From: Glycomyces luteolus
Lineage (GTDB): Bacteria > Actinomycetota > Actinomycetes > Mycobacteriales > Micromonosporaceae
Assembly: GCF_027622875.1 (NCBI RefSeq)
Contig: NZ_JAPZVP010000003.1
Location: 130,627-194,626 of the forward strand
Direction of reading: 5' to 3'
DNA: 64,000 nt
Positions 1-9,044 of the stretch are shown here, one piece after another. The notes below the pieces were generated by a model, which saw only the letters and a list, made by a program, of their open reading frames with translations, was not told where the DNA came from and did no database searches. Position 1 is the first letter of the stretch; each line of letters begins with the position of its first letter. The translations under genes and the position numbers were made by a program.

Positions 1-524
1 CCGGTGTGGCGGGCGAGAATCTTCTCCAGCTGGTCGCGCATGCGCATGATCTCGCGGGCCTGGATCTCCATGTCGGAGGCCTGGCCGAAGGTGCCCTCGG
101 TGGCGGGCTGGTGGACGATCACGCGGGAGTTCGGCAGCGCGGTGCGCTTGCCGGGGGTCCCGGCCGCGAGCAGCACGGCGGCGGCCGAGGCGGCCTGGCC
201 CATGCACACGGTCTGGATGTCCGGGCGCACGTACTGCATCGTGTCGTAGATGGCCATCAGCGCGGTGAGCGAACCGCCAGGCGAGTTGATGTACATGATG
301 ATGTCCCGGTCGGGGTCGTTGCCCTCGAGGACGATCAGCTGGCTCATGATGTCGTTCGCCGAGGTGTCGTCGACCGGGGACCCGAGGAAGATGATCCGGT
401 CCTCGAACATCTTGTTGTACGGGTTCATCTCCTTGATCCCGTACGAGGTCTTCTCCGTGAACGACGGGACGATGTAGCGGGCGCGCGGGTCGTAGCCGCC
501 GGCCTGGGCGTGGATGTCCATCAT
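1..524 (-). CDS. clpP: ATP-dependent Clp protease proteolytic subunit, 3' end outside window
   Basis: Second ClpP peptidase of the tandem pair. With the other subunit it should form the mixed tetradecameric ClpP barrel that degrades unfolded substrates delivered by ClpX or ClpC in the cytoplasm. About 174 residues are visible. The nucleophile Ser113 lies in GQAASAAA and His138 in VIVHQP; the catalytic Asp would lie beyond base 1. Two ATG codons are possible, at 524 and 521, behind an AGGGGA ribosome site. It starts 20 nt after the stop of the upstream clpP and is clearly in the same operon. Family assignment is secure. The C-terminus and the neighbouring gene (clpX is usual) cannot be seen. 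Confidence 0.96.
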   Translation of the reverse strand, partial: MMDIHAQAGGYDPRARYIVPSFTEKTSYGIKEMNPYNKMFEDRIIFLGSPVDDTSANDIMSQLIVLEGNDPDRDIIMYINSPGGSLTALMAIYDTMQYVRPDIQTVCMGQAASAAAVLLAAGTPGKRTALPNSRVIVHQPATEGTFGQASDMEIQAREIMRMRDQLEKILARHT

Positions 525-544
525 CTGGTTCCCCTATTCCTTAC

Positions 545-1198
545 TTAGTTGGCCTCGGCGGGGACGTCGGCCACCCGCTTGACGACGTGGTCGATGAAGC
601 CGTAGTCCTTCGCCTCGGCGGCGGTGAACCAGCGGTCGCGGTCGGAGTCGCGCTCGATCTCTTCGATCGTGCGGCCGGTGTGCTCGGCGACGCGCTCCTG
701 GAACATCTGCTTGGTGTAGAGCATCTGCTCGGCGAGGATCGCGACGTCGGAGGCGGTGCCGCCGATGCCGCCGGAGGGCTGGTGCATCATGATGCGCGCG
801 TGCGGGAGCGCGTAGCGCTTGCCCGCGGTGCCGGCGCACAGGAGCAGCTGGCCCATGGAGGCGGCCATGCCCATGCCGACAGTGGCGACGTCGTTCTTGA
901 TGTACTGCATGGTGTCGTAGATGGCCATGCCGTCGTAGACCGAGCCGCCGGGCGAGTTGATGTAGAGCTTGATGTCGCGCTGGTCGTCCTCGGCCTCGAG
1001 CAGGAGGAGCTGGGCGCACAGGCGGTTGGCGATCTCGGAGTTGACGTCCGAGCCGAGGAACAGGATGTGCTCCTTCAGCAGGCGGTCGAAGACCATGCTG
1101 TCCAGGCCGATTGAGTTGGAGTCGCCGCCGCCCCGGCGAGCCACCGCGCTGACGACGTCCTTCTCCAGCTGCGAGGAGAATGGAATCGAACGGTCCAT
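545..1198 (-). CDS. clpP: ATP-dependent Clp protease proteolytic subunit ClpP1
   Basis: Serine peptidase subunit of the Clp protease, first gene of the clpP pair. The triad is readable with spacing like E. coli ClpP: Ser114 in GMAASMGQ, His139 in MMHQPSGG and Asp188 in DSDRDRW. The start is set at 1198 because AAGG lies 8 nt upstream. An in-frame ATG at 1213 with a weaker GAGA site would add five residues, and a farther GTG at 1252 has no site. The product is about 217 residues, normal for ClpP. In most actinobacteria tig lies directly upstream; here a subtilisin gene does, and tig is 26 kb away. Confidence 0.96.
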   Translation of the reverse strand: MDRSIPFSSQLEKDVVSAVARRGGGDSNSIGLDSMVFDRLLKEHILFLGSDVNSEIANRLCAQLLLLEAEDDQRDIKLYINSPGGSVYDGMAIYDTMQYIKNDVATVGMGMAASMGQLLLCAGTAGKRYALPHARIMMHQPSGGIGGTASDVAILAEQMLYTKQMFQERVAEHTGRTIEEIERDSDRDRWFTAAEAKDYGFIDHVVKRVADVPAEAN

Positions 1199-1426
1199 GT
1201 CTTGCACCTTCATTCTGTCTCGGCGATATGCACTCGGCGTTGCGGTTACCAATCCAGACCTTAGCCCGTCGGGGCGACGATCGGACGCGCCTGGGCTCCG
1301 TGTTCGCTGCGAGCGGAGCGCCCCGCGTCGCCCCGCCCGTCCTGGATCCCGGGCCGCCGCGGCGAGCGCACGGGATGACCGGCCTCCGAAGGAGCGGAAG
1401 CGCAGCCGGTGCCCGGAAACGCGATC

Positions 1427-1453
1427 GGGGCCCGGCCGCAGCGGCCGGGCCCC
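1427..1453. terminator. Perfect 13-bp inverted repeat, likely terminator of the subtilisin gene
   Basis: GGGGCCCGGCCGC at 1427-1439 is followed by A and its exact complement at 1441-1453. It sits 16 nt past the stop of the minus-strand subtilisin gene and before the clpP promoter region. There is no T-run, as is common for actinobacterial terminators. Confidence 0.65.
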
Positions 1454-1468
1454 TCACCGTCGCATCGG

Positions 1469-2626
1469 TCAGTCCGTCACTTGCAGGAGCAGGTTCGGGC
1501 TGCCCTGGACGTCGCTGATCGCACCGGAGACGGCCGCGCCCGTGAGCGCGTCCGAGACCTCGGCGGGGGACGCGTCAGGGTGGGCCGAGAGGTACACCGC
1601 GGCGGCCCCGGCCACGTGCGGCGAGGCCATCGAGGTGCCGCTCAGCGAGCTGGGCTGGCCGAGCAGGTAGGGCGAGGTGATGTTCTCGCCGGGCGCGAAG
1701 AGGTCGACGCAGTCGCCGAAGTTGGAGAAGTCGGCGCGGGCGTCGGCCTCGGTCGAGGCGGCGACGGTGATCGCCTCCGGGGTGCGGGCCGGGGAGACGC
1801 CGCACGCGTCGGCGGTCTCGTTGCCCGCCGCCACCGCGTAGGTGACGCCCGAGTCGATCGAGGCGGCGATGGCCGCGTCCAGGGCGTCGCTCACGCCCCC
1901 GCCGAGGCTCATGTTCGCCACGGCGGGCTTGACGGCGTTCTCGGTCACCCAGTTCACCCCTTGGATGACCCCGGCGGTGGTGCCGGAGCCGAGGCAGTTG
2001 AGCACCTGCACGGGCACGATCGTGACCGCTTTGGCCACACCGTGAGTAGTGCCGCCCACGGTGCCCGCCACGTGCGTGCCGTGGCCGTTGCAGTCGAGCC
2101 CTTGGAGGCCGGGGAGGATCGCGGAGTAGCCGGTGCCGGTGCGCCCGGAGAAGTCCGCGGTGCTCGCCCAGATCCCGGTGTCGATGATGTAGGCGGTGAC
2201 GCCCTCACCGGCGTTGGGATAGGTGTAGGAGCCCGAGAGCGGCAGGCCGGACTGGTCGATCCGGTCGAGGCCCCACGAGGGCGGGTCGTCTTGCGTCGCT
2301 TGGATCTCGATCGTCTGGTTCTGCTCGACGTAGGCCACGGCCGGGTCGGCCGCGAGCCGTTCGGCCTCGCGCTCGCTCATCGCGGCGAGCACGGTGTCGA
2401 CGGAGCCGAAGACGGTCTCGACGTCGCCGCCGAACTCGTCCACGACCTCGGTCTCGACGCCTTCCTCGAAGGCGACGAGGTAGGAGCCCGCGATGGCGTC
2501 GGGGCTGTCTGCGGCGAGGATCTCGGCGGTCTCGGCTTGGGCGGGAGCCGCCGCGAAGCCGGTCGCGGCGAGGGTTACGAGCGAGGCGGTAAGGAGGTAA
2601 CGGCGTACGGGGGGATGGTTCACCAT
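1469..2626 (-). CDS. Secreted subtilisin-like serine protease (S8, proteinase K type)
   Basis: Secreted endopeptidase of about 385 residues. A Sec signal peptide (basic RRY, hydrophobic core, ending APAQA near residue 31) is followed by an I9-type inhibitor propeptide to about residue 110 and the S8 domain. The triad is Asp149 in YIIDTGIW, His182 in GHGTHVAGT and Ser332 in [12 protein letters not shown]. The start ATG at 2626 is preceded 9 nt upstream by GAAGGG; the ATG at 2632 is too close to that site. It is a single gene with a strong hairpin downstream, divergent from a small membrane protein gene. The substrate is unknown; general extracellular proteolysis is the family role. Confidence 0.93.
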   Translation of the reverse strand: MVNHPPVRRYLLTASLVTLAATGFAAAPAQAETAEILAADSPDAIAGSYLVAFEEGVETEVVDEFGGDVETVFGSVDTVLAAMSEREAERLAADPAVAYVEQNQTIEIQATQDDPPSWGLDRIDQSGLPLSGSYTYPNAGEGVTAYIIDTGIWASTADFSGRTGTGYSAILPGLQGLDCNGHGTHVAGTVGGTTHGVAKAVTIVPVQVLNCLGSGTTAGVIQGVNWVTENAVKPAVANMSLGGGVSDALDAAIAASIDSGVTYAVAAGNETADACGVSPARTPEAITVAASTEADARADFSNFGDCVDLFAPGENITSPYLLGQPSSLSGTSMASPHVAGAAAVYLSAHPDASPAEVSDALTGAAVSGAISDVQGSPNLLLQVTD

Positions 2627-2672
2627 GTACATGCACCCTTCGGGAGGAAACGGGCTATGGCATCTGTCACAA

Positions 2673-2702
2673 GGTACCAAGAAATTGATAGATTTGGTTA
2701 CC
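2673..2702. promoter_or_regulatory. Imperfect inverted repeat in divergent promoter region
   Basis: GGTACCAA at 2673-2680 faces TTGGTTACC at 2694-2702 with a one-base bulge, in a locally AT-rich tract between the subtilisin gene and the rightward membrane protein gene. The position suits an operator for one or both. No regulator can be named. Confidence 0.3.
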
Positions 2703-2752
2703 TCGCGGTAGCGAAAACCGAAAATCCCTCTTCAACCCACAATGGAGTGAAT

Positions 2753-3091
2753 GTGTCCGGTTCCCCCACAACCCGTCTCCGCTTCCTCGGCCTGCTCTTC
2801 TGGATGGCCGGAGGCGTCGTGCTCACCTTCGCCTGGATGGGCATGGCCGAGCTCGCGTACGTCGACGGCCAGATGCCCTACCTCGTCTCCGGCGGCGCGG
2901 CCGGCCTCGCGCTCATCATCGTCGGCTCCACCCTCATCCTCTCCGCCGCGATGTTCGATGCGGCCGAGCGCGGCGCCCAGCGCACGGCCGAACTTCTCAA
3001 GCAGGCCGCCGACGAGGCGGTCGAGGAGCAGGAGCGGGCGTCCGCCGAGCCTTCTGAAGCGGATGTGAAGAGCGAGGCCGCCGCCGCCTAG
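2753..3091 (+). CDS. Small two-pass membrane protein of unknown function
   Basis: About 112 residues starting at GTG 2753, with GGAG five nt upstream; an in-frame GTG at 2747 overlaps that site and is less likely. Two hydrophobic helices are visible, roughly residues 10-33 and 40-64, joined by a short acidic loop. A charged Glu/Ala-rich tail follows (AADEAVEEQERASAEP) that looks helical and cytoplasmic. I do not recognise a family. High third-position GC and a matching ribosome site support a real gene. It is monocistronic and divergent from the subtilisin gene. Confidence 0.65.
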   Translation: MSGSPTTRLRFLGLLFWMAGGVVLTFAWMGMAELAYVDGQMPYLVSGGAAGLALIIVGSTLILSAAMFDAAERGAQRTAELLKQAADEAVEEQERASAEPSEADVKSEAAAA

Positions 3092-3130
3092 GCAGGTCTA
3101 GGCTCAAGGAAAAGTTGCAGTTCAATACCA

Positions 3131-3159
3131 CCTAACGCGCGCTACTGTCGCGCGTTAGG
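3131..3159. promoter_or_regulatory. Perfect 11-bp inverted repeat upstream of the sugar ABC operon
   Basis: CCTAACGCGCG at 3131-3141 and its exact complement at 3149-3159 flank a 7-nt spacer. The element lies 40 nt after the preceding gene and 143 nt before the binding-protein gene. It could be a terminator (no T-run follows) or an operator for the transporter operon. Sequence alone does not decide. Confidence 0.45.
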
Positions 3160-3301
3160 AAGTATCTGCTATGGTCGGGCAAGCGCATACCCGGGTGACT
3201 TGGCACACGTGGTGGCGCGCCTGCGAACGCCCGGCCGGGGGTCGGCATTCGCTCCGAACCCCGACGGGTCTCACCGGCCCGCATCCTGAAGAGAGAGCTC
3301 A

Positions 3302-4570
3302 ATGAAGAGAAGACTCATCCTCACCGCCGGCACCGCCGGTGCGGCGGCCCTGCCACTCAGCGCCTGCGGCTTCATCGGCGGCGGCGACGACGAGGGCGAC
3401 GCGAAATCCGTCAAGTTCTGGCTCTCAGGCGACGCCAACCAAGGCGGCGGCTTCCAGAAGATGGCCGACAAGTACTTCGAGGAAACCGGGATCACCGTCG
3501 ACATCGACGACATCCCTTACGACGACTTCAACACCCGTCTGCGCAACGCCGCCCAGGCCGACGGCCTGCCCGACCTCGCCCGAGTCCAGGCCCTCGACCC
3601 GATCTGGATCAACCAGCTCGAGGACCTGAGCGACGTCGCGAGCGAGGCCGGGGTCATGGAGAACCTGGTCACCGAGAACGAAGAGGGCGCCGTCCCGACC
3701 TTCCTCACCGACCTCACCGCGGTGGGACTGTACGTCAACAAGTCCCTGTTCGACGAGGCCGGGGTCGCCTACCCGACCACCGCCGACCAGATCTGGACCT
3801 GGGACGAGTTCATCGCCGCCGTCAAGGAGGTCAAGGCCGCGACTGGAGCGCGCTACGGGCTCGTGATGGACCCGTCCTCGCACCGCCTGCGCGCGATGAT
3901 GTACCAGTTCGGCAGCAACGGCTTCGAGCTCGGCGACGACTGCACGTACTCGACCGACGAGCCGACCACGACCGCCGCGCTCGAGTTCTTCGCGAACATC
4001 AACGACGACGACGTGATGCCCCGCTCCGTGTGGGTCTCCGGCGACGACCCGAACGCCCTCTTCAAGAGCGGCCAGGTCGCGGCCTACTACTCCGGTTCGT
4101 GGCAGGTGGCCGACTTCCAGGCCAACATCGCCGACTTCGAATGGGCCTCGGCCATCATGCCGGCCCAGACGCGCCGCGCGACCAACCTCGGCGGCGGCTA
4201 CATCGTGGTCTACAAGGGCGGCAAGTCGCAGACCGCGCTCGACTTCATCAACTGGCTCTTCACAGCCGAGAACTACACCGAGATCTGCGAGATCTCCGGG
4301 TTCCTGCCGGTCATCCAGGGACTCGACATCGACTACGGCGCCGCCCAGACCAGCTTCGACCTGTACAACGAGGAGATCGCAGCCTCGGACCCGATCTCGA
4401 GCGCCCAAGAGCGGAACAACCTCCAGATGGCGTACGCGGGACAGAGCGCCGGCGGCGACGCCGACCCGCTCAAGGAAGAGGCGATCAAGCTCGCCAACGG
4501 CGAGCAGGACGTGCCCACGACCATCGCCAACATCATTGCCGGACTCAACGAGAACATCGTCTGCGAGTAA
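3302..4570 (+). CDS. Sugar ABC transporter substrate-binding lipoprotein (family 1)
   Basis: Extracellular sugar-binding lipoprotein of a CUT1-type ABC importer, 422 residues. The N-terminus has a KRR start, a short hydrophobic stretch and the lipobox LSAC with Cys22 as the lipidated residue. The body has the alternating fold of MalE/UgpB-like proteins (FWLSGDANQGGG, then PDLARVQALDP and the GGYIVVY segment). It is first in an operon with two permeases and a predicted glycan-degrading enzyme and is separated from permease 1 by about 4 nt. No ATPase gene is present, which is usual when a shared MsiK-type ATPase is used. The ligand is probably an oligosaccharide from the enzyme encoded downstream (inference). 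Confidence 0.92.
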   Translation: MKRRLILTAGTAGAAALPLSACGFIGGGDDEGDAKSVKFWLSGDANQGGGFQKMADKYFEETGITVDIDDIPYDDFNTRLRNAAQADGLPDLARVQALDPIWINQLEDLSDVASEAGVMENLVTENEEGAVPTFLTDLTAVGLYVNKSLFDEAGVAYPTTADQIWTWDEFIAAVKEVKAATGARYGLVMDPSSHRLRAMMYQFGSNGFELGDDCTYSTDEPTTTAALEFFANINDDDVMPRSVWVSGDDPNALFKSGQVAAYYSGSWQVADFQANIADFEWASAIMPAQTRRATNLGGGYIVVYKGGKSQTALDFINWLFTAENYTEICEISGFLPVIQGLDIDYGAAQTSFDLYNEEIAASDPISSAQERNNLQMAYAGQSAGGDADPLKEEAIKLANGEQDVPTTIANIIAGLNENIVCE

Positions 4571-4574
4571 CCCC

Positions 4575-5501
4575 TTGACGGCCACTGCCACCACCTCCCA
4601 GACCCCTGCGGGGCCGCGCGCGCGGCCCCGCAGGGGCCGCCGCGCCCAGTACCGGCTCGCGCCGCTCGCGCTCGCCGGCGCCAGCATCGTCCTGTTCCTC
4701 GTGTTCTTCGTCTGGCCCGGCGGCCTGGGCCTGATCTACTCGTTCACCGACTACTCCGGACTCGGGACTCCCGAGTTCGTCGGCACGGACAACTACGAGC
4801 GGCTCTTCGGCGACCCGACCTTCTACGAGTCCCTGACGCGGACCCTGCTGTTCGCGCTCCTGAGCGTGCCGCTCATGTACGTCATGTCGCTGTCCGTCGC
4901 GGCGCTCCTGGTCTCGAACCACACCAGGGGCAAGACCGCGGCGAAGCTCGTGTTCTTCTTCCCCTGGCTCATCTCCCCCATCGTCGCCGGCGTCATCTGG
5001 CGGTGGATGTTCGGCGAGAGCTTCGGCTTCGTCAACTACGTCATCGACCGCCTCGGCGGGAACCCCCTCGCCTGGCAGACCGACCCCGACCTCGCGCTCA
5101 TGGTCGTCGTCATAGCCGCGACCTGGGGCGGCACGGCCTTCAACATGCTGATCTTCATCGCCGCGCTCAAGAACGTGCCGCGCGCCTACTACGAGGCCGC
5201 CGAGATCGACGGGGCGAACGCCTGGCAGCGCTTCCGCAGCATCACGCTGCCGTCGATCGCGCCCACCTCGTTCCTGGTGATCCTCCTGTCCTCGCTCGGC
5301 GCCATGAAGGAGTTCGCGATGATCCAGGCGCTCAACGAAGGCGGTCCGGGCACCTCGAACGTGCTCCTGATCCAGTACATCTACGAGACCGGCTTCCAGC
5401 GGGCCGACATCGGCTACGCCAGCGCCGTCTCGATGGTCCTCCTGCTCATCCTGCTGACCATCGCCCTGGTGCAGATGGCCGTGAACCGGAGGAGCGCATG
5501 A
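4575..5501 (+). CDS. Sugar ABC transporter permease 1 (MalF type)
   Basis: Inner-membrane permease of the same importer, about 309 residues with six predicted helices. The first is LALAGASIVLFLVFFVWPGG. The EAA loop for ATPase contact is near residue 215 (EAAEIDGANAWQ). No ATG or GTG precedes the first helix. The best start is TTG 4575, four nt after the binding-protein stop, perhaps by translational coupling; TTG 4536 inside the upstream gene is the alternative. The Ala/Arg-rich N-terminal tail is typical of actinobacterial MalF homologues. The stop overlaps the next ATG. Confidence 0.9.
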   Translation: MTATATTSQTPAGPRARPRRGRRAQYRLAPLALAGASIVLFLVFFVWPGGLGLIYSFTDYSGLGTPEFVGTDNYERLFGDPTFYESLTRTLLFALLSVPLMYVMSLSVAALLVSNHTRGKTAAKLVFFFPWLISPIVAGVIWRWMFGESFGFVNYVIDRLGGNPLAWQTDPDLALMVVVIAATWGGTAFNMLIFIAALKNVPRAYYEAAEIDGANAWQRFRSITLPSIAPTSFLVILLSSLGAMKEFAMIQALNEGGPGTSNVLLIQYIYETGFQRADIGYASAVSMVLLLILLTIALVQMAVNRRSA

Positions 5502-6376
5502 GCACCTCGACAACCGCACCGCAGCAACCGGTGAAGCCGAAGGCGCGCAAGGCCAAGGAGCTCGGCAGCGTGGTCCCGATGACCACGTTCATGTGGCTGC
5601 TGGCGGTGCTGTACGCCTTCCCGCTCGTCTGGTTCCTCTTGAGCGCCTTCAAACCCGGGTCGGAGCTGTTCCAATACCCGCTCACGATCCTGCCGGAGAA
5701 CCCGACCGCGGCCGGGTTCGAGAAGGCCTGGGACCGGTTCGACTTCATGCTGTACTTCTCGAACACGCTCGCCGTGGCGCTCACGACCACCGTGCTGACG
5801 GTGTTCGCCAGCGCGATGACCGGGTACGCGCTCGCGAAGTACCAGGACAAGGTGTGGATCCGGATCTTCTTCGTGTGCCTCCTGGCCACGACGATGCTGC
5901 CGACCGAGGTCATCCTCTCGCCGACGTTCCTGGTCATCCGGGACCTGGGCATGTACGACTCGATGGCGGGCCTGGTGGTGCCGTCGATCCTCACGGCCAC
6001 CGGCGTGTTCATGTTCCGGCAGTACTTCGTGTCCATTCCGGACGACATCCTCGAGGCGGCCCGGATCGACGGGGCGCGCGAGACGGGTATCTTCTTCCGG
6101 ATCATGCTGCCGATGTCGCGGCCGATCATCATGACGCTGGCGATCTTCTCGTTCCAGTGGCGCTGGAACGACTACATCTGGCCGCTGATCGTGGTGGGCG
6201 ACGAGCGGAAGTTCACGCTGCAGATCGCCCTGCGGTCCATTGTGGGGGCTGAGAACATCGACTGGCCGCTGCTGCTGGCGGCCTCGGTGATGTCGATCCT
6301 GCCGCTGGTGCTCATCTTCATCGTGTTCCAGAAGTACGTCATGAACGAGGACATCAATGCCGGACTCAAGGACTGA
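5498..6376 (+). CDS. Sugar ABC transporter permease 2 (MalG type)
   Basis: Second inner-membrane permease, 292 residues, pairing with the upstream permease. About six transmembrane helices are visible, with the EAA motif EAARIDGARETG near residue 190. The ATG at 5498 overlaps the upstream stop (ATGA) and is preceded by GGAGGAGC, which fixes the start. The next gene begins 20 nt before this one ends, so translation of the whole operon is probably coupled. Family call is secure; the substrate is inferred only from context. Confidence 0.92.
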   Translation: MSTSTTAPQQPVKPKARKAKELGSVVPMTTFMWLLAVLYAFPLVWFLLSAFKPGSELFQYPLTILPENPTAAGFEKAWDRFDFMLYFSNTLAVALTTTVLTVFASAMTGYALAKYQDKVWIRIFFVCLLATTMLPTEVILSPTFLVIRDLGMYDSMAGLVVPSILTATGVFMFRQYFVSIPDDILEAARIDGARETGIFFRIMLPMSRPIIMTLAIFSFQWRWNDYIWPLIVVGDERKFTLQIALRSIVGAENIDWPLLLAASVMSILPLVLIFIVFQKYVMNEDINAGLKD

Positions 6377-8033
6377 CACGGTCTTCCTGGACGCGGTCAC
6401 CGCGGCGGCCGACGAGCGGGCGCAAGAGGTGCTCGCGGGGGTCGACGAACTCCTCGCGGGCGCGCCGCACCACCGGGCGGTCATGTCCGCCGCGAAGGCG
6501 CTGGTGGCGTGCGGGGTGCACCGGGCCTCGGCGTTCTACGCCTCGGAGGACGCGGCCCGGGCGGCGGAACGGCTCGTGGCGTTCCTGGCCCGGATGCAGG
6601 GCGGGAACGGCCTGTTCGACGCCGAGAACCTCGCTTCGCCGCCGGACACCGCGTTCACGGTCAACGACCTGTGCGACACGTACGCACTGCTGCGGGACGC
6701 ACCGGAGCCCCTGCGGCCCTTGGCCGGGGCACTGGAGCCGATCGCGATGGCGGCGGCCGGGCCGCTGCGGCTCGGCGGCGTCCACACGCCGAACCACCGC
6801 TGGGAGCTGTGCGCGGCGCTGGCGCGGCTCAACGCGCACTGGCCCGACGAGCGCCTGGTGGCGCGGGTCGAGGAGTGGCTGGCCGAGGGTATCGACATCG
6901 CCCCGGACGGCTTGTACTCGGAGCGGAGCCCGAACTACTCGCTGCACGTCTCGAACCCGTCGTTGACGGCGATCGGGACGTTGCTGGGGCGGCCGGAACT
7001 GCTCGACGCGGTGTACCGGAACCTCGAGGCGGTCGCGGCCACCGCGCTGCCCGACGGCACTGTGGAGACCGTGCATTCGCGGCGGCAGGACCAGCGCGTC
7101 CCGATCCCTCTGGCGCCGTTCCTGATGCAGTTCCGGCGGTTCGCGATCGCGCGGGAACGCGGGGACTTCGCGGCGGTCGTGCGCGAGATCCTCGAGTCGC
7201 CGATCGCGTATCCGAGCGAGGCGCTGGCCGAAATCCTGCTGGAGCCGGCGCTGGCCGGGCCGCTGCCTGAAGCCGAGGCGCCGAAGCCGGTGAGCGCGGT
7301 GTTCGATTCGGCGGGCCTGGCGGTGATCCGGGACGATGACTTCGCGGTCACGGTCTTCGGCGGCACGGACTACGCCGAGCACGGCTGGATCCGCTCGGGG
7401 CTGTCGAGCAATCCGACGTTCCTGCGGGTGTTCGCGGGCGAGGCCGTGCTGGATTCGGTGCGGCTCTCGCGGGACTTCTTCGGCATGGGGCCCTTCAGGT
7501 CCGGCGATTTCGAACTGGATGAGGGCTCGTTCGTCTTGACGGAGCGGGTCGCCGCCGCGTACTACCACCCGCTGCCCGCCGAGTTCCGTCGCGCGGACGG
7601 CGAGTACGCCCTCACCGACGACGGCCGCTTCTCCGCGTCGATGGACTTCCCGCACCGGCCTCGGGAGGTGTTGTCGTTGGAGACCGAGGCTCGGGTGCGA
7701 GTCGGTGAACGTGCAGTGCGCCTTGACATCGCGGCGGATCCGGGACGCGTGCGGCAGGTGCTGGAGCTGGCGTTCCGCGAGGGGGGCGAGCTGGAGGGCG
7801 TGCGGCCGTCGGCGTCCGGCGGGTTCGAGCCGGTCGGCGGCGAGTTCGCCTATGCGGCGGGCGGGCACCGGATCGCGGTCAGTGTGGACGGTCCGGGGAC
7901 GGGCCCCGCGCTCGGGTACCACCCCGGGGAGGACTACACGCACCTGTCGGGTACCGATGCGGCCCAAGGTCTCCGGGTGTACGTGCCGCTGCCTTCCAGC
8001 GGTCGTTCCACGGTGGTGTTCCAGGCTCGGTAA
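6357..8033 (+). CDS. Predicted (alpha/alpha)6-toroid glycan-active protein, heparinase II/III-like
   Basis: 558 residues without a signal peptide, so probably cytoplasmic. The N-terminal half (to about 300) is helical and carries HTPNHRWELCAAL, then SERSPNYSLHVSN, which I associate with toroid-fold polysaccharide lyase-like proteins. The C-terminal half is beta-rich, as in the sandwich domain of heparinase II/III-like lyases. The ATG at 6357 lies within the permease gene, behind a GAGG site, and overlaps it by 20 nt. Its place in a sugar-import operon suggests that it processes the imported oligosaccharide, perhaps an unsaturated uronate product. The exact reaction is unknown. A non-enzymatic role cannot be excluded. 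Confidence 0.62.
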   Translation: MPDSRTDTVFLDAVTAAADERAQEVLAGVDELLAGAPHHRAVMSAAKALVACGVHRASAFYASEDAARAAERLVAFLARMQGGNGLFDAENLASPPDTAFTVNDLCDTYALLRDAPEPLRPLAGALEPIAMAAAGPLRLGGVHTPNHRWELCAALARLNAHWPDERLVARVEEWLAEGIDIAPDGLYSERSPNYSLHVSNPSLTAIGTLLGRPELLDAVYRNLEAVAATALPDGTVETVHSRRQDQRVPIPLAPFLMQFRRFAIARERGDFAAVVREILESPIAYPSEALAEILLEPALAGPLPEAEAPKPVSAVFDSAGLAVIRDDDFAVTVFGGTDYAEHGWIRSGLSSNPTFLRVFAGEAVLDSVRLSRDFFGMGPFRSGDFELDEGSFVLTERVAAAYYHPLPAEFRRADGEYALTDDGRFSASMDFPHRPREVLSLETEARVRVGERAVRLDIAADPGRVRQVLELAFREGGELEGVRPSASGGFEPVGGEFAYAAGGHRIAVSVDGPGTGPALGYHPGEDYTHLSGTDAAQGLRVYVPLPSSGRSTVVFQAR

Positions 8034-8138
8034 TGTCCCCCCTTGGCGGCATTTGACCGATGGGCTACGGGAATGGAAACATTGGCCATACGCATGCGTA
8101 ATGAATTGTCAATAGCCTAATATGTGATAGCCGACACA

Positions 8139-8156
8139 CAACCAACTAGATGGTTG
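8139..8156. promoter_or_regulatory. Candidate operator A upstream of the AfsA-like gene
   Basis: CAACCA and TGGTTG form a 6-bp inverted repeat around ACTAGA. The core at 8142-8156 reads CCAACTAGATGGTTG and matches 12 of 15 bases at 13161-13175 in the TetR promoter. It overlaps a weak -35 candidate (TGGTTG at 8151) that lies 18 bp from TATAGG at 8175-8180. A second palindrome, TACGCATGCGTA, lies at 8089-8100. Binding by the TetR protein encoded at 12490-13143 is inferred. Confidence 0.55.
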
Positions 8157-8267
8157 CGATGGCGCCGTCACTCCTATAGGTTGGGACCAAACACGCTTCG
8201 TGATCGATCGATCCTCTTGCGGAGCAACGGTTCTCCTTGACACCCTCTATCTAAAGAGGTCAATGCC

Positions 8268-9044
8268 ATGTTGACTGACCACCCCACTCTGCTGCTCGTA
8301 GGCAACCGATTCTCCGGATTCAGCGCCGCTCACCCGGAAGTCCTCACCGTCAGTGAGTTCATCCGACACCTCCGCAACGACGCGGGCGCTCCCCGACCCG
8401 AGCACCTCACCCTCCAGCCCGGCCAGGGCATCGGCGAGTCCCAATGGGACCTGCTGCGGCTCGAGATCGCCGAACGCGGTCTCTCCCACCGCATCCACCT
8501 CCTGCCGGCCCTCCCGGCTCCGGCCGGGCGCCACGAGACCCACAAGCACCTCGAGGTCAACCGCCTCATCGCCAGTCCCCGCATGACCGGCCCCGGCCGG
8601 TACCGAGCGGATCTGCGGGTGCACAACGACAACGAGCTGCTCATCGACCACCAGACCGGCCAGCACGTGCAGGGCATGGTCGCGGTCGAGGCGGCCCGGC
8701 AGATGTTCCTCACCGTCACCGAGCGCTTCCTGCTCCCCGACGACCGCGAGCGGTACTTCGTGATCAACTCGCTCGACACCGAGTTCGAGAACTTCCTGTT
8801 CCCGCTGGCCGCCGAGATCGACTACCGCATCGTCGAATCCGACACGGCCGACCCCGACCGCCTCTCGTTCACCGTGGAGATCGGCATCGAACAGGCCGGA
8901 CGCCGCTGCACCCGCACCGAAGTGAGGTTCACGGCCTTCGAGAACCGGCTCATCGAGTCCAAGGAGCAGCGCCGGGCCGAGAAGGCCCTCGCCGCGGTCG
9001 TGGAGCGGCGCGAAGGGGCCTATGCCGATGCAGCCGTCCACTGA
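8268..9044 (+). CDS. AfsA-type hotdog-domain protein (A-factor biosynthesis family)
   Basis: 258 residues with no signal peptide. Two weakly similar hotdog halves are visible. The first runs from about residue 92 (HKHLEVNRLIASPRMTGPG) through DHQTGQHVQGMVAVEAARQ, the region AfsA proteins use to condense a beta-ketoacyl thioester with dihydroxyacetone phosphate. The second covers about 185-250. Family knowledge: AfsA makes the first intermediate of gamma-butyrolactone hormones, and MmfL does so for furan signals. The start is fixed by AAAGAGG 8 nt upstream. It is first of five co-directional genes and overlaps the phosphatase gene by 23 nt. Assignment to the AfsA hotdog superfamily is fairly sure; the product is unknown. 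Confidence 0.75.
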   Translation: MLTDHPTLLLVGNRFSGFSAAHPEVLTVSEFIRHLRNDAGAPRPEHLTLQPGQGIGESQWDLLRLEIAERGLSHRIHLLPALPAPAGRHETHKHLEVNRLIASPRMTGPGRYRADLRVHNDNELLIDHQTGQHVQGMVAVEAARQMFLTVTERFLLPDDRERYFVINSLDTEFENFLFPLAAEIDYRIVESDTADPDRLSFTVEIGIEQAGRRCTRTEVRFTAFENRLIESKEQRRAEKALAAVVERREGAYADAAVH

